Positions 47,213 to 58,588 of a stretch of DNA of 64,000 nucleotides are shown in pieces; the stretch's first letter is position 1; each line of letters starts with the position of its first letter. The position numbers and the translations under genes are program-made. The DNA lies in NCBI GenBank assembly GCA_025766275.1, contig JAFKAC010000003.1, positions 496,001 through 560,000 on the forward strand, read 5' to 3'. A model generated the notes under the pieces. The model was not told the DNA's origin, ran no database searches, and worked only from the letters and a program-made list of their open reading frames with translations. Source of the stretch: Lactarius indigo. Its lineage: Eukaryota; Basidiomycota; Agaricomycetes; Russulales; Russulaceae.

Positions 47213-48374
47213 TGCACAGATCTTGACTTGACACACCCTCCTGCTGATGACCAACTATTGAATCTCTTACATTATATTTTGTACAATTATTGCATCTGCT
47301 CACACCTCTATGCGCATGGTTCTTAACTCTCAGCGCTGGTCTATAGGTCTTCCATTAGTGCCAGTGCTACAATCCTATCGTCACTCCATATTTTCTGTCC
47401 ATTTTCGTAGTTTTCGTAGCAGTAGGCTTATAAAAGAAGCCCATATCATTACTACATCATCGCCCTTGAAAGCAGAGCGCAAAGTGAGGTAGCTACTCGC
47501 ATTCTCTGGCTGGTTGTCAGCTGCGTCGATGACGCCCTCAAGATGCCGTACTGTGACAGCCGGAGGAGAGTCGATATGGCCCGGCCGGGAAGACGACCCG
47601 GAGAGACCGCGGGTCGGCGCACCCTAGGGGAACGGCACCATAGTGTCATGAAGATTGGGGGTGACTCGGACTCGTGAAAAGGGGGTTTAATATTCCCTTT
47701 TTTTATTCCTCTTCCTGGCTGCAGTGCTAATCGGCGGCGAGGTGGTGTTCGGTATCAGTACTGAGAACTGGGAGACAACACCAGGACTGTAACTAGTTCG
47801 ATCTGGGGTTACAAGTACAGTAGTGGCGCTCCAATGGGGTGGAGGGTGTACGTCCGCGTGTCCCGTGGATGGAGGAAAGAGCGCCCATGCGCTCATAACC
47901 TAAACTCCGCCACAGAATGATTCTGTTGGAAAAAGCGCCCTGGCCCCCAGCTTCCTTGTACAGTGCATAAACCCGGAGTAACTAGCAGTGGGTCCTTCTT
48001 TGGGCGCGCGTCTCGGTCATCGTCATAGGCTGATGTTCTGATTGGACCAACTTTCCTAGTGCGCGCGCGATGAGCGAGGCACATCTCAATCGCTGATTGT
48101 CTGCTACGCTACTGCACTCCTACCCTATCGCGCCCACTTTTTCTCCGTCCTCCTAGTCTGACAGGAGCCCGAGTACCGAAAACGCTCCCTCTTCCTCCGC
48201 TTTTCCGTCCTCCATCCACCTTGCTTTTTTTTTCACGGGCCAGTAAAGTAAAGTACGGTATATACTACTAAGAGTGTCTTTTGGAGGTACTGAACACAAG
48301 TTTGTCGCCCACTTTGTGCGCTAGTCCGCAGTGTATACAGTGCGTCCCGCGGACGTAGCAGGGAAGTTCCGGCT
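47213..48374. other. Intergenic region
   Basis: About 1.1 kb without a recognisable gene. A T-run and cttcctccgctttttccgtcc-like pyrimidine stretch at 48180-48240 probably belong to the promoter of the transcription factor gene. Confidence 0.5.
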
Positions 48375-51300
48375 CGCCCTCGGGCAGCGCGGATCCTCCT
48401 CCTCCCAGACAACGCCGCAAGCCAGGGCGCGTCCCCGTGTCATGTGCCGAGTGCCGGCGGTGCGTCCCCCAATTTCCGATCCTTGCCGTCCTGTACGTGT
48501 ACCAAAACCTGCCGATCTGTCGTCAATCAGGCTCAAGCTGAGATGCGACCGAAATGTGCGCACATTTGCCATCGGCGGACGGGGAGTAGGGAACCGCTGC
48601 TCATTTGTATGATTAGGTTCCCTGTGAGAAGTGTACCAAACGCGGGTGCGCCGCGATCTGCCCTAATGGTTCGTCGTGAGGGTCCATCATGGAGACCTGT
48701 GCTGTGCTTCCTAACCACATAAACACAGGCTCTCTCGCCACGGGACGCACGAACAACAGGTGCGTAGAACTATGCCCGACTCCTACTGTGTCATCGCCAA
48801 CGCACGTACGCGCGATGGGGGGGCAAAAGATTTGTCTTGGCGAATACCGAACAGCTGCACGCGCAAATTGAGCGCATGACGCACCGCATCCACGAGCTAG
48901 AGAACGGCCTCGGCACGGTCTACGCCACCATCTCAAAAGAAAAGCACCCGCTCCTCAGTGGCGAAGACACGAGCACACAGGGCTCGTCCAGCACGGACGT
49001 TCCTATGTTTGCGGACCCCTCGCCGCCTGTAGAAACAGACTCGTCCGTTTACGGGGACGACGTGATCGATTGCTTCGGTGCGTGATGCGGGTTTTTCTCC
49101 TCTTATTTCTGCCCTGCCCGAGATCCTGAGTGTATGTTTGTTTGCAAGGCACGCTGAGCGTCGGCACAAAAGGCGATTCGTGCTTTTACGGCGCAACGGC
49201 GAGAGGAGAAGTGAGCACGACTTTTGTATGCTTCTGTGAAAACTCGCGTCGCTGACCCAATCGGATTCTCTTCCCTCGTCTCCACAGTTTCTTTTTTTCC
49301 AAGCTCAAGCTCCTCGCCGACACTCTCGCCCATCTTACTTTCAACACACGCGACTGAGCGAGCGCATATTGTCGATCCCGTTTCCCTGAAGCATCGCCTG
49401 AACAAATCGCGCCGGAGATCCGTCGGATGGTGTATGCCCATCTCCCTCCCTTTGAAGACGCGCGGGGTACATGTGAGTTATTTCTGAACTATTCGTCATA
49501 TATGTATGTGCTCCTAGTCCTTGATTGATTGTTCTCTGATGGTTGGGGCAGGACCTCCTCTTTGACGCGGGAGGAGTTATTACACGTCCTTGAAACCGTT
49601 TACCACGACAGGTGCGCGCTAAGCGTTGAATGGCCTAACATGTGCTTCACCTTCTTGCAGGAGCGCAGACCCAGAGCCTGCCACGCATCACCTTGGCCTC
49701 CTCTTTATTGTGCTCGCTCTTTCGAAGTTGCTTTACGGCGAGGAGAACTACACCGTGGACTCGCAGGACTATTTCGTGTTGTCTAGGGTAGCAGTTGACC
49801 TTCGATTCGCCAGTGACAACTACTACCGTCACCGCCGTGCAGACGATCGTGCGTGGTTTCCTCGAGACTGCATGTGGGGCTCTGAGCCGTGCAGGTCTAC
49901 ATGGCCGAGTACCTAGTGCTGAGCAACGTTCATATCGACCCGACCGGCTGCACCAGGGCGTGGATGTACATCGGGATGGCCATGAAGCTCGCACACAGTG
50001 TAAGTCTCGCGATTATCATAATGAAAAATCTCTCACCATAATGCAGATGGGCCTTCGTAAGCATACATCAAGTGTGCTCTCTCCGCCTGCTGACTCATCA
50101 TGCTAGACCTTGGCGGCGCCAGATTCCGGCTCGAGCAGCACGAAATCAAGCGCCGTGACCGAGTATTTTGGCACCTGTTTTCTTCCGACGTCTGGGCAGT
50201 AAGCTTTCGGGTCTTTCTCTTCCTTTGCGGATGAGGTGTCTAGCGTGTTAATATAGAGTTTCACATCTGGCCGACCGCCGAGTACATCGTTAAGCTTCGT
50301 CGACTGCGATCTTCCTGATGATAACGAGGAGCAGGTGGGCAGCGATGGCGAAAGGCTCATGGGCTGTATGTTCCCCCATCCTTACGCGGAGACACATATT
50401 GATGTCCCACAGACCAACGTTGGAACTACGAGTTTATCAAGCTGCTTTCTCAGGTCATGGCTACTGCTTTCACTTCCCGACCTCCCCCGTATGCGGCGAT
50501 CCTTGACCTAGATAGGAAACTGAGAGATTTTCACGTACCTCCTTACCTGAGACTTCAATGGACTGGCCAAGAGTCATCAGACAGTCTACTCTGGGTGAAG
50601 CGCTGGATCGTGCTTTCTACCAAGGAATGGGGTAAGCAGTCGTCATCATTTCATTCGAGCACGCCGTACTGGACTTCGATGTAGCACTCTTGAACATCCA
50701 TCGCGCGTATTTCGCACAAGCGCTGCGTGAAAATCCGCTCGACCCGCTCAGGCATAGATATGGTCTCTCTGTTATGGCGCTCTACCGCTCGGCTTTCCGA
50801 CTCGTCGAGGGCTGTTCCAAAACCTGCCAAGCTTGCCCTCCAAACTTTCAATTCTTCCGTACCAATTTTGCTAGTTCAAAAGTACTTTCCGTAGTCGTAT
50901 GTCTCTCTTCCCCTGGCCTTCATTACGCAATGTAATGCTGGGCGTCATAGATTGTGATGTGCCTGCTAGCGTGTTCGGCTCCCAAGTCGAATTTGGCGGC
51001 GCCCGCTCTCGAGGTACTCGGGAAGGCAGTTGCACTATTCGAGACCGGCATCGAGAGCGGGAGCATACATCTATCCGAGAATATGGTAGGGCGTGTTTTT
51101 TTTAAAATCCTCGTACACCGTCCCCACAACTGAGAGTGATTCGCCCCCTTGCAGGAAGCGGTGCGCAACCTGTACCGCGAGGCCAGTGAGGCGGTCGAAA
51201 AAGGCAGAAACTCAGACGAGCCGTACGCGCCGCTGGGAACGGAAGAGTTGGACCGGCTCTGCGGGATGACCCGACTGGTGCAGGCGCCCGTCGAACCCGA

Positions 51301-51601
51301 ACCCGAACATCTCGCAAGCGATTATCGCGCGATCAGCGGGCTGGACGCGCCGACAGCGTCATCGTCGACGACTTATGGATCGGCCGACTCGTACGCACCA
51401 CCCGACCCACAGCTGGTGCAGCAAGTGGCGATGGTGTGCTCAGGTGCTTCGACCCCCAACACGGCGTTTGCAGGAGAGGAGGACTTTGGGGTGGGGCCGC
51501 AGTGGGCGGAAGAGGCGCTCGCTGCGGGCACGACTGCGGGGCACCAGCCGTACATCTTGGATGCATCCTGGCAAGATTTTGTCGCGCAACTGGGATTCTG
51601 A
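48375..51601 (+). CDS. Zn2Cys6 fungal transcription factor with Fungal_trans domain
   Basis: Sequence-specific nuclear activator or repressor of the Gal4-like class; targets unknown. The zinc cluster is split over three exons: SCAECRR, then LKLRCDRN, then VPCEKCTKRGCAAICPN, with introns of 60-80 nt between them. A coiled coil follows (FVLANTEQLHAQIERMTHRI, from about 48832). The middle homology domain is visible as FIVLALSKLLYGEENYTV, VYMAEYLVLSNVHIDPTGC, RAWMYIGMAMKLAHS, EIKRRDRVFWHLFSSDVW and SGRPPSTSLSFVDCDLP. The C-terminus has LNIHRAYFAQALRENPLDPL, an EAVRNLYREASEAVEKGR segment, and an acidic tail ending WQDFVAQLGF at 51601. About 14 exons. Apparent +1 changes near 49387 and 49817 and one -1 near 50600. 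The start is unresolved: a TAG lies upstream of the first visible codons, so a 5' exon is missing from my model. Confidence 0.82.
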
Positions 51602-51874
51602 AGGCCTTTAGTTGTGTGTTTATTTATTTATTGGGGGTCTGGTGACTGGTTGTAAAGGCAACGAGGTTTGATGCACGTGCGTTGGTAGCATAGGCGCTTC
51701 AGGGTTGACGTTGACGCTTATAAGCGCCTCGCCCTGGCGCACGACGGCGTGGCGTTCTCGGCACGAAGAAGAATTTTGTCGCAGTCATAATACCTTGATA
51801 CCCCCTCAATTTTATGGAACCCCGCTTTGCTTTGCTTAGCCATCTCTAATCTGTTCCCTCCCCCCTGTTTTCTC
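51602..51874. other. Intergenic region between transcription factor and phosphotransferase
   Basis: 273 bases. Contains tttatttattta just after the transcription factor stop, a possible polyadenylation context. Confidence 0.4.
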
Positions 51875-53700
51875 ATGGCATATATACCAAGTCACGCTCT
51901 CGCAGGTCTTCGCAACTATAGATACAAAGGGGTCGACAAGTACGTTCCTCGTGTCATTCGTGTCCGGTCGTATACTATAGGGGCTTTCGCTGAACGTCCC
52001 ACCGAAAGATCTTTTCTCTCGAATTATGTGCTGAATCCCTTCTGGACCTGGTTCGTCACTCTCTGGCCCACGTGGGTCGCACCCAACGTGGTACGTACCC
52101 GTCACAGGCCTTCGCACAACCTGATTTCAATCCCAACGGAATTATAGATAACACTGTCTGGGCTAGCGATCGTGCTCTTCAACTTTGCATCGCTGTCATA
52201 CTACGATCCTACGTACCTGACGGAAAAAGGTGGCGCAGCTGGCCCGCCGAATTGGCTGTACTTTACGTGCGTGTTCGACCTTCTCTTCTCGTAGTTCCGT
52301 GGTGACGTGGTGTAGGTGGGGCATCGGGTTGTTCATGTACCAGACCTTGGACGCGATAGACGGGTGAGTATTGGAATTGGGACGAGATACGGACTGGGCT
52401 GACGCGTACGCGTGGCGGACAGGAAGCAGGCGCGTCGGACGGGAATGCAAGGCCCTCTGGGCGAGATGTTCGATCATGGTGTGTGCTGGCCCCTCCCACA
52501 CGCATTCCTTTAGCTCACCTTGGCTCAGGATGCGATGCTCTCAATACCACCGTAAGCACACAGTGGCATTTCCCTTGATGCCGCCCTGGCTGATGCAGAT
52601 CTAGCTCGAGGTTGTCCTCGCCGCTTATGCGTTGAATCTCGGGCGTTCGTGGTGGACTTTTGGTTCGCAAGTTGCCACCCTGGCAAATTTTTATTTAACT
52701 ACTTGGGAAGAATATCACACCGGTCTGTGGTACCATCGCCTTCTCATGCACCACTCGTTCTGATACCCAAGTCTAGGCCAAATATACCTTAGTGTTTTCT
52801 CTGGTCCTGTAGAAGGTATTCTTATGATTGTTACAATATTCATGATTACAGGTTTCTATGGTGCGTTCGGGAGTGCGACCTGCTTGTGCAGACAGATATT
52901 GAATCCAGTGTAGGACCCTCATTCTGGGACCAAAAAATATTGACTTTCACCCGACTGGAGAACGTCGAGTGGATAGCCTCGCGTGTGCCCAACCTTGCCA
53001 TCAATACTTCTTTCATGATTTTCGCGGGAGTCGGTTTAGCATTCAACATCGTCACGAGGTGCGTGCTCGTTATCTTTACCGCCTGCCTGCCTACTAATGT
53101 TGGGATAGTTACGCCAACGTGTTCATTGCCCGCCGTGCTTCCGGAGGACCCGTGGTAAAACCGTTATTATACCTACTTCCCTTTCCCATGTCGGTGCTAC
53201 TACACATGGCATGGCTGAACCACCCGACTTTGCGCAACTCTGATATCATCAACTCGCCCGCGTTCGTCCCTTTCCTCTGTGCCTGGGGCCTGCAGTTCGC
53301 GCACGTCGTCGGGCAGATGATCCTCGCGCATATCACGAGCCAGCCTTTCCCGTTGTGGGATTCGATGTACATCTGGACCATTGTCGGAGCGATCGATGCC
53401 AACATGCCGATCCTGTTTGGAAGGTGAGACTCTTTTTCGTGTGAGACGAGCGCCGGGTTGGCTAAAAAGTGGCGCGCGGACGCTAGATCGCCGTTGATCC
53501 AGCACACTCCAGAGAATACGGAGAAATTCGTGTTCGTTGTACTGGTTGTCGCGCTCGTGACGTACGCACGCTTTGTTGTGCTGGTCATTTCGGATATCAC
53601 GAATTACCTGGGGATCGCATGTCTGACGGTGCGCAAAAAAGACGCGCGGGGTGTGTGGAGGAGTGCTCTTCCGCCAAAGTCGAGTGAGAAGAGGGTTTGA
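51875..53700 (+). CDS. EPT1: CDP-alcohol phosphotransferase (choline/ethanolaminephosphotransferase)
   Basis: ER-membrane enzyme of the Kennedy pathway that transfers phosphoethanolamine or phosphocholine from the CDP-alcohol to diacylglycerol. Eleven exons join in frame without any indel, the cleanest long gene in the window. The start gives MAYIPSHALAGLRNYRYKGV. The first intron uses the acceptor ccgaaag so that DKSFLSNYVLNPFWTW follows. The catalytic motif DGxxARx8Gx3Dx3D is assembled over three exons as AIDG, KQARRTGMQGPLGEMFDH and GCDALNTT. Later exons are hydrophobic (GILMIVTIFMITGFY, FMIFAGVGLAFNIVT, FVFVVLVVALVTYARFVVLV), fitting about eight to ten TM helices. The end is a basic tail at 53700. 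Ethanolamine versus choline specificity cannot be read from sequence. Confidence 0.9.
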
Positions 53701-53790
53701 TAGAGTAGATTATATAGAGATGGCTTATCTAGACGAGAGATGATAATCACACCAGTCGAGTCAAAACTGTCCGAGTCCCGTGTTCCGCGT

Positions 53791-55894
53791 ATGCTCGCCC
53801 ATTGGCTCCGCCCCAGAAGACTTGTCCCCGTCCCTCATCGATCTCTCTATTCACAAATACAACTCACGAATACTCCTCCACGTTTTTCTACGATGACGTC
53901 CACACTTGACGCGTTCAACGCCGAGCTTGCGCAGCAGACCGAGCTGTTCAACAGGCTTCGAATAGACAACTCAGATCCTGCCGCGCTTGAAGAGTCACGC
54001 AGGAGGCTGGGAGAAATCAAGAGGGAGCTCGCGGCGCTCAAGCCAGGCGGGAAGGACGCGAAGAAAAAGGAGCGTTTGCTGCTCAAAACTCCCAAGGTAC
54101 GCCCCGCGCCTGGCTTCTGGCAATGGATTGTTTGCTCAATTCACTCTTCTGCCGCCCAGGGCACGCGCGATTATGGCCCCGGCGAGATGTTCTGCCGCGA
54201 CTATGTCGAGCGCATCGTCAAGGAGTGCTTCGTGCTGTACGGCGGCGCGCAGCTCGACACGCCCGTCTTTGAGCGGAAGGACATCCTCGCGGGAAAGTAT
54301 GGCGAGGACGCCAAGCTCATCTTCGACCTTGAGGACCAGGGCGGCGAGCAGCTCGCGCTGCGCTACGACCATACCGTGCCGCTCGCGCGGTACCTCGCTA
54401 TGGGTGGCGTGACCAACACGCAGTCCAAGCTGTGGCAGGTCGGTAAGGTGTACCGGAGAGACAACCCCGTCATGTCCAAGGGCCGCATGCGCGAGTTCTC
54501 GCAGGCGGTGCGTGTCATTTTCTTTTTGGAGACTATTGATTTATTGATTTTCATGGCAGGATTTCGATATTTCGGGGCAGTGGGATACGATGATCCCCGA
54601 CGCGGAGCTACTCAGTCTGCTATGCACGATCCTCACACGACTTGAAGTCGGGGAGTTTACTATCAAGGTGCGCGTTTTTCTATTACCGTATGATGTCTTG
54701 CACTGACGTGGTGATTGTGACTTGAACGCGCTGTACCACGCGGTTTGTGTCATTTTTGAAGGTCAATCACAGGAAAATACTAGACGGCATCTTCGAGGTC
54801 TGCGGCGTGCCACCAGAGAAAATACGTCCCATATCGTCCGCTGTCGACAAACTAGACAAGGTATCTCATTTACAGTACTCGATAGCCTCACCCGTTGTGC
54901 TGACCCACTATGATAGTTACCGTGGCCTGATGTAAGGAAGGAGATGATAAACGAGAAGGGTCTTGATGCCGCTTCCGCTGACAAGATTGGAGAATATGTG
55001 AAGCACAAGGGTGCGCAGCAGTTCCGGAGTTCGTCTCCCGCCTGCTGATAGTGAAGAAGGTGGTCGAACGTTACTTGATCAGCTTCTTGCAGATGCGACG
55101 TTGACGGCCAACGCAAAAGCAAAGCAGGGCCTCGACGAGATGGGGACCCTGTTCACCTTCCTCGACGCATACAAAATCGCAGACAAGGTCAGCCCAACTG
55201 TCTGAGGCATATGCAACTCCATCGATAGGCTAAACCTCGTCCGTAGATTTCGTTTGACCTGTCACTAGCACGCGGCCTCGACTACTACACAGGCCTCATC
55301 TACGAGGCCATCGTCGAGGCCTCAGCGCCGCCAGGCCTCAAAACCACGGAGAACCCCGATCCCGCACCAACAGCAGCCCCGAAAAAGAAGAGCAAAAAGA
55401 GCGGCGCGGACGAAGACGAGGAGATCGACGAGTCGCAAGTCGGCGTGGGCTCGATCGCCGCGGGCGGGCGGTACGACGACCTCGTGGGCATGTTCACGGC
55501 TGCGGCGTCGGGCGACGGCAAGAAAGGCGCGGGCCTGCCGTGCATAGGCGTGAGCATCGGGCTGGACCGCATCTTTGCGCTGCTCTGGCCCAAGTGGGTC
55601 GAGCGTGGGATGCGCAGCAAAGAGGTGTTCGCGTACGTGCTCGCTGCGGGTGACGGCTTGCTCCCCGAGCGCATGGCGCTAGTGCAGGAGCTGCGGCGCC
55701 AGGGCATCGCTGCGGACTTCCTTGCGAAGAACAAGCCGAAGCTGAACGCGCAGTTCGCGGCGGGCGAGCGGGACGAGGTACCGTATGCGGTCATCCTTGG
55801 CGGGGAAGAGCTCAAGGCGGGGCTGGTCACCGTCAAGGAGCAGCGATGGGAATTCGTGGACGGAAAGAAGGCAAAGGTCGAGTCGACGGACTAA
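53791..55894 (+). CDS. HTS1: Histidyl-tRNA synthetase
   Basis: Class II aminoacyl-tRNA synthetase charging tRNA-His in cytosol and probably mitochondria. In-frame Met codons at 53740, 53791 and 53893 are possible starts. The second begins [18 protein letters not shown], a basic mitochondrial presequence; the third begins [15 protein letters not shown] and would give the cytosolic form. Catalytic features: [15 protein letters not shown] (motif 1 region), [13 protein letters not shown], motif 2 [19 protein letters not shown], the histidine-specific [10 protein letters not shown], and motif 3 region [11 protein letters not shown]. The anticodon-binding domain follows to ESTD and TAA at 55892. 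The frame stays open after that TAA to 56002 with family-like residues (RAELVKWLKATE), suggesting a nonsense change or readthrough. The junction near 55010-55050 (KHKG to [10 protein letters not shown]) is off by one base in my reading. Confidence 0.92.
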
Positions 55895-56093
55895 GGCACG
55901 CAGGTGTCGCGTGCGGAGCTCGTCAAGTGGCTCAAGGCCACGGAAACATTCAAAGATTGGTCCAGCGGGAGGCTAATCCGACTAATGAAAAATTGTAGTT
56001 GACACATAACCAGGCCCTAATACATAGAGTACACCATCGGGGGGAGATACGGAATGGAATTTTCTATTATATATGTTTGTTGCGAGTTGCACA

Positions 56094-56945
56094 TCACTCT
56101 TCGTCATCCGATCCCGAACCCTCAAACGATTCGTCGTCGTCGTAGTCTGCGCCAAGTCAACGCCGACGAGCTCAGGAACAGTTAGAACTTCACGCACCTT
56201 CAGCGATATCGTCCTTCGAGAAGCTCTCCTGAACCTGATAGCGGCGGAATGCCTTCAGTGTCTCTGCATCTTTCTCATCTACATAGTCTTGGGCTATTTG
56301 ACCCTCCTTGTCCTTGATTCTGCAAACTGGTCGTGAGCATCTAGGCAGCGGACAAGATGCACAAGGGAAATGCCAACTGCGGATCTGCGCCTGCGTCAAG
56401 TAGTGAATCCACGATGAGAGCACGGAGCTCGGGCTCCTTGATCTTCACAGCAAGGTGCAGTGGTGTAGCGCCCTCGATGTTGTTGGTGAAATCGACATCG
56501 CAGCCGTCGTACTCAAGTAGCTCGTTTAGAACATCCAGTGAACCTTCCAATGCTCTGAGCATAGGTAAGCCTACAGGCGGAAGGGGAGGAAGACGGCCAT
56601 TGCTCACGCATAGTGCAGAGCTGTTGATCCCCCAAAGTCGATTCAGGGCTAGGGGTGCGTGGTCTAAGCATTGAGGCCCACCTGTGTTACCGATGCTGGG
56701 GAAAGACCCATCAGTGATACACACCAGAATAGCTGACTTTCTGGCGGGTAACTCACCCGTCCCGGTAATTGATATCGAACTTCCCACCATCCCCAAACAC
56801 CTCCAATAGTTGGTCTACGTTGTCGGTGCGCGCGGAATCAATGAGCAATTTGTCTAGAGGAGGGTCGTTTCCAGCATCAAGAATAGTATGCGCTCATTCA
56901 ACGGGAAAGCGCACTCAGAGTTTTGGATTTGTCCTCTTCGGCCAT
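56094..56945 (-). CDS. Small ankyrin-repeat protein (YGL242C-like)
   Basis: Small conserved fungal ankyrin protein of unknown role. The - strand ATG at 56945 gives MAEEDKSKTL. The next exon reads PPLDKLLIDSARTDNVDQLL and GKFDINYRDG; a following exon reads STALHYA. The main exon is EGSLDVLNELLEYDGCDVDF, EGATPLHLAVK and SLLDAGADPQ, two ankyrin repeats. It then continues IKDKEGQIAQDYVDEKDA, YQVQESFSKDDIAE and an acidic tail DYDDDESFEGSGSDDEE with stop at 56094. Introns are about 50-75 nt. The gene converges on histidyl-tRNA synthetase with under 200 bases between stops, and diverges from the kinase gene with 88 bases between starts. The exon with STALHYA has an ambiguous left boundary. Confidence 0.72.
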
Positions 56946-57033
56946 TTGTCGATAGTCGAGGTCGGGTTCAAACGTGCGTGGTTTCTTAATCAGGCAACTC
57001 TCAACTTCCTTTCCAAGCCGCCTCGCACTGTCA
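56946..57033. promoter_or_regulatory. 88-bp bidirectional promoter
   Basis: Only 88 bases separate the divergent ATG codons of the ankyrin gene (56945, -) and the kinase gene (57034, +), so both transcripts probably start from a shared nucleosome-free region. No clear TATA box is present. Confidence 0.5.
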
Positions 57034-58588
57034 ATGCAGCCTCCAAGTAGAGCTGACTTTCCTTTCCATCGTGATTCCGTACGTTGCTTTACTTCTCGAA
57101 GCGCATAAAAAGGAAGCGATCATTATTTCAGGATTCGCTCATAGCAGAAACCCTCGTATCTATCGTTACCAAGGCCGTCGTTACCCTCGATGATGGAGAG
57201 CAGCGACTGGTAGCTGTAAAAGTGGGAAGGGCCAGGAAAGGCCTTGTGTTAGAGCCTCACGATATAATCAAGGAGCTTCGTCTGCTGTCTTCGCTGTCAC
57301 ATCCTGCGGTCAGGCTGCATATGTCTCACCCGCCGGCGTAGCTGGCATGTTCACACGTGCACAGATCATCAGTGTCCTGGGCCACGAGTACGATGCATCA
57401 CTGTCCTCGCAGCGGTTCTGGATGCCTTTTATGCCTTTCACCCTTTCCGACCTTCTCTCGGTCCCCACATTTTCTCCGATCTCCGATCCAGACGCTCCGC
57501 GCTCTACCCGGAGTGAACTGGCGTTTGAGGTGGTCGCCAAGTCCATTGTTTACCAGATCCTATCCGGTGTCGCCTATTTACACTCTCAGGAAAGGTGCAT
57601 CGCGCATCGCGATATCAAGCCTCGGAATATACTCCTCGACACCTCGGGATCAGGCCGTACTTATAGACTTTGGCGTTGCGTATTCCCCCGCGGCTGGCCC
57701 GAGGGACCTGTGGCCTGAGCCTGAAGGAAGGATGTACTTCGAGGTGGGCAGCGGGTGCGTATCTATTCAACCTCTCTCCTGTCCCCGGGCGGACACCGAT
57801 CGGTCTAGTTTAGGCCCTACCGCGCACCAGAGCTTCTTTTTGGCGCGCGCAAGTACGACGCGATGGCCTTGCGACTTGTGGTCCCTCGGCGCTACTTTTG
57901 CAGAGCTATTTACCACGCTTCATCGAAGGGCGATCTCCGATGGCTATGGATGACGACGACAACGAGGAAAGGGGCGACCCCGCGAAGGCATATTTGTCTG
58001 ATGAACTGCCCTGGGCGTGGTCGCCCTCTCAATGGGAACGTTATTCTCTATTCGATGGCTCGCGTGGCGATATCGGTCTCGCGTGGAGCATTTTCCGCAT
58101 TCGTGGCTCACCGACATCCGAGAATTGGCCCGTTCGTTTTGCTTCCGCGCACCCCTCTTTATTTTGAGTTTTGCTCACGCATGATCCCGTCAGACGTTCT
58201 CTGAGCTTCCTGACGCGAACAAGATCAACTTTGTCGACTCACATGGCGTCCATCTATCAACGTTACTGCCACATCTCGGTATCCCGTCTCCACAAGGGCC
58301 GCCCGTTCATCGTCCTCCCGCGGAACAGGAGTCGACCGTGGTCGACTTGCTACAGCGCTTTCTTGTTTATCCCCCTGGTTCGCGTTTCAGCGCCTGAAGG
58401 AGCGCTTAGGCATCCCTTGGCTTTTGGACAATGGACCGCTCGTCCTCCCGCGGACGGCCCTCGCAGCTGTAACCGCGGCTGAACACGCTGCGGAGATGCG
58501 CGACAGCAGAACGGCCGCCGAATGGTTCAAGGTATTTTTCGTGTCAGGGCCTCCTGAATCTGAGCAAGGGACTTAGCTGTCGGATTGA
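57034..58588 (+). CDS. CDK-like serine/threonine protein kinase (CAK/Csk1-like)
   Basis: Probable CMGC kinase; closest in style to fungal CDK-activating kinases, but I cannot fix the subfamily. The start is set at the ATG at 57034 (MQPPSRADFPFHRDS), joined by a phase-0 intron to DSLIAETLVSIVTKAVV. The ATP-anchor Lys lies in LVAVKVGRA. A roughly 68-nt intron joins HPA to IISVLGHEYD. The catalytic loop HRDIKPRN has Arg where Glu is usual, DFG is in LIDFGVAY, and the APE region is PYRAPELLFGARKYD. CDLWSLGATFAELFTTLH marks subdomain IX. A late exon reads SELPDANKINFVDSHG and DLLQRFLVYPPGSRFSA, and the protein ends FKLSD at 58588. Extra bases near 57647, 57871 and 57943 and one shift near 58398 interrupt the frame as written. 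Confidence 0.78.

Noticed and set aside
51102..51317. - strand Arg/Pro-rich frame
   Set aside because: Antisense of the transcription factor's C-terminal exon.
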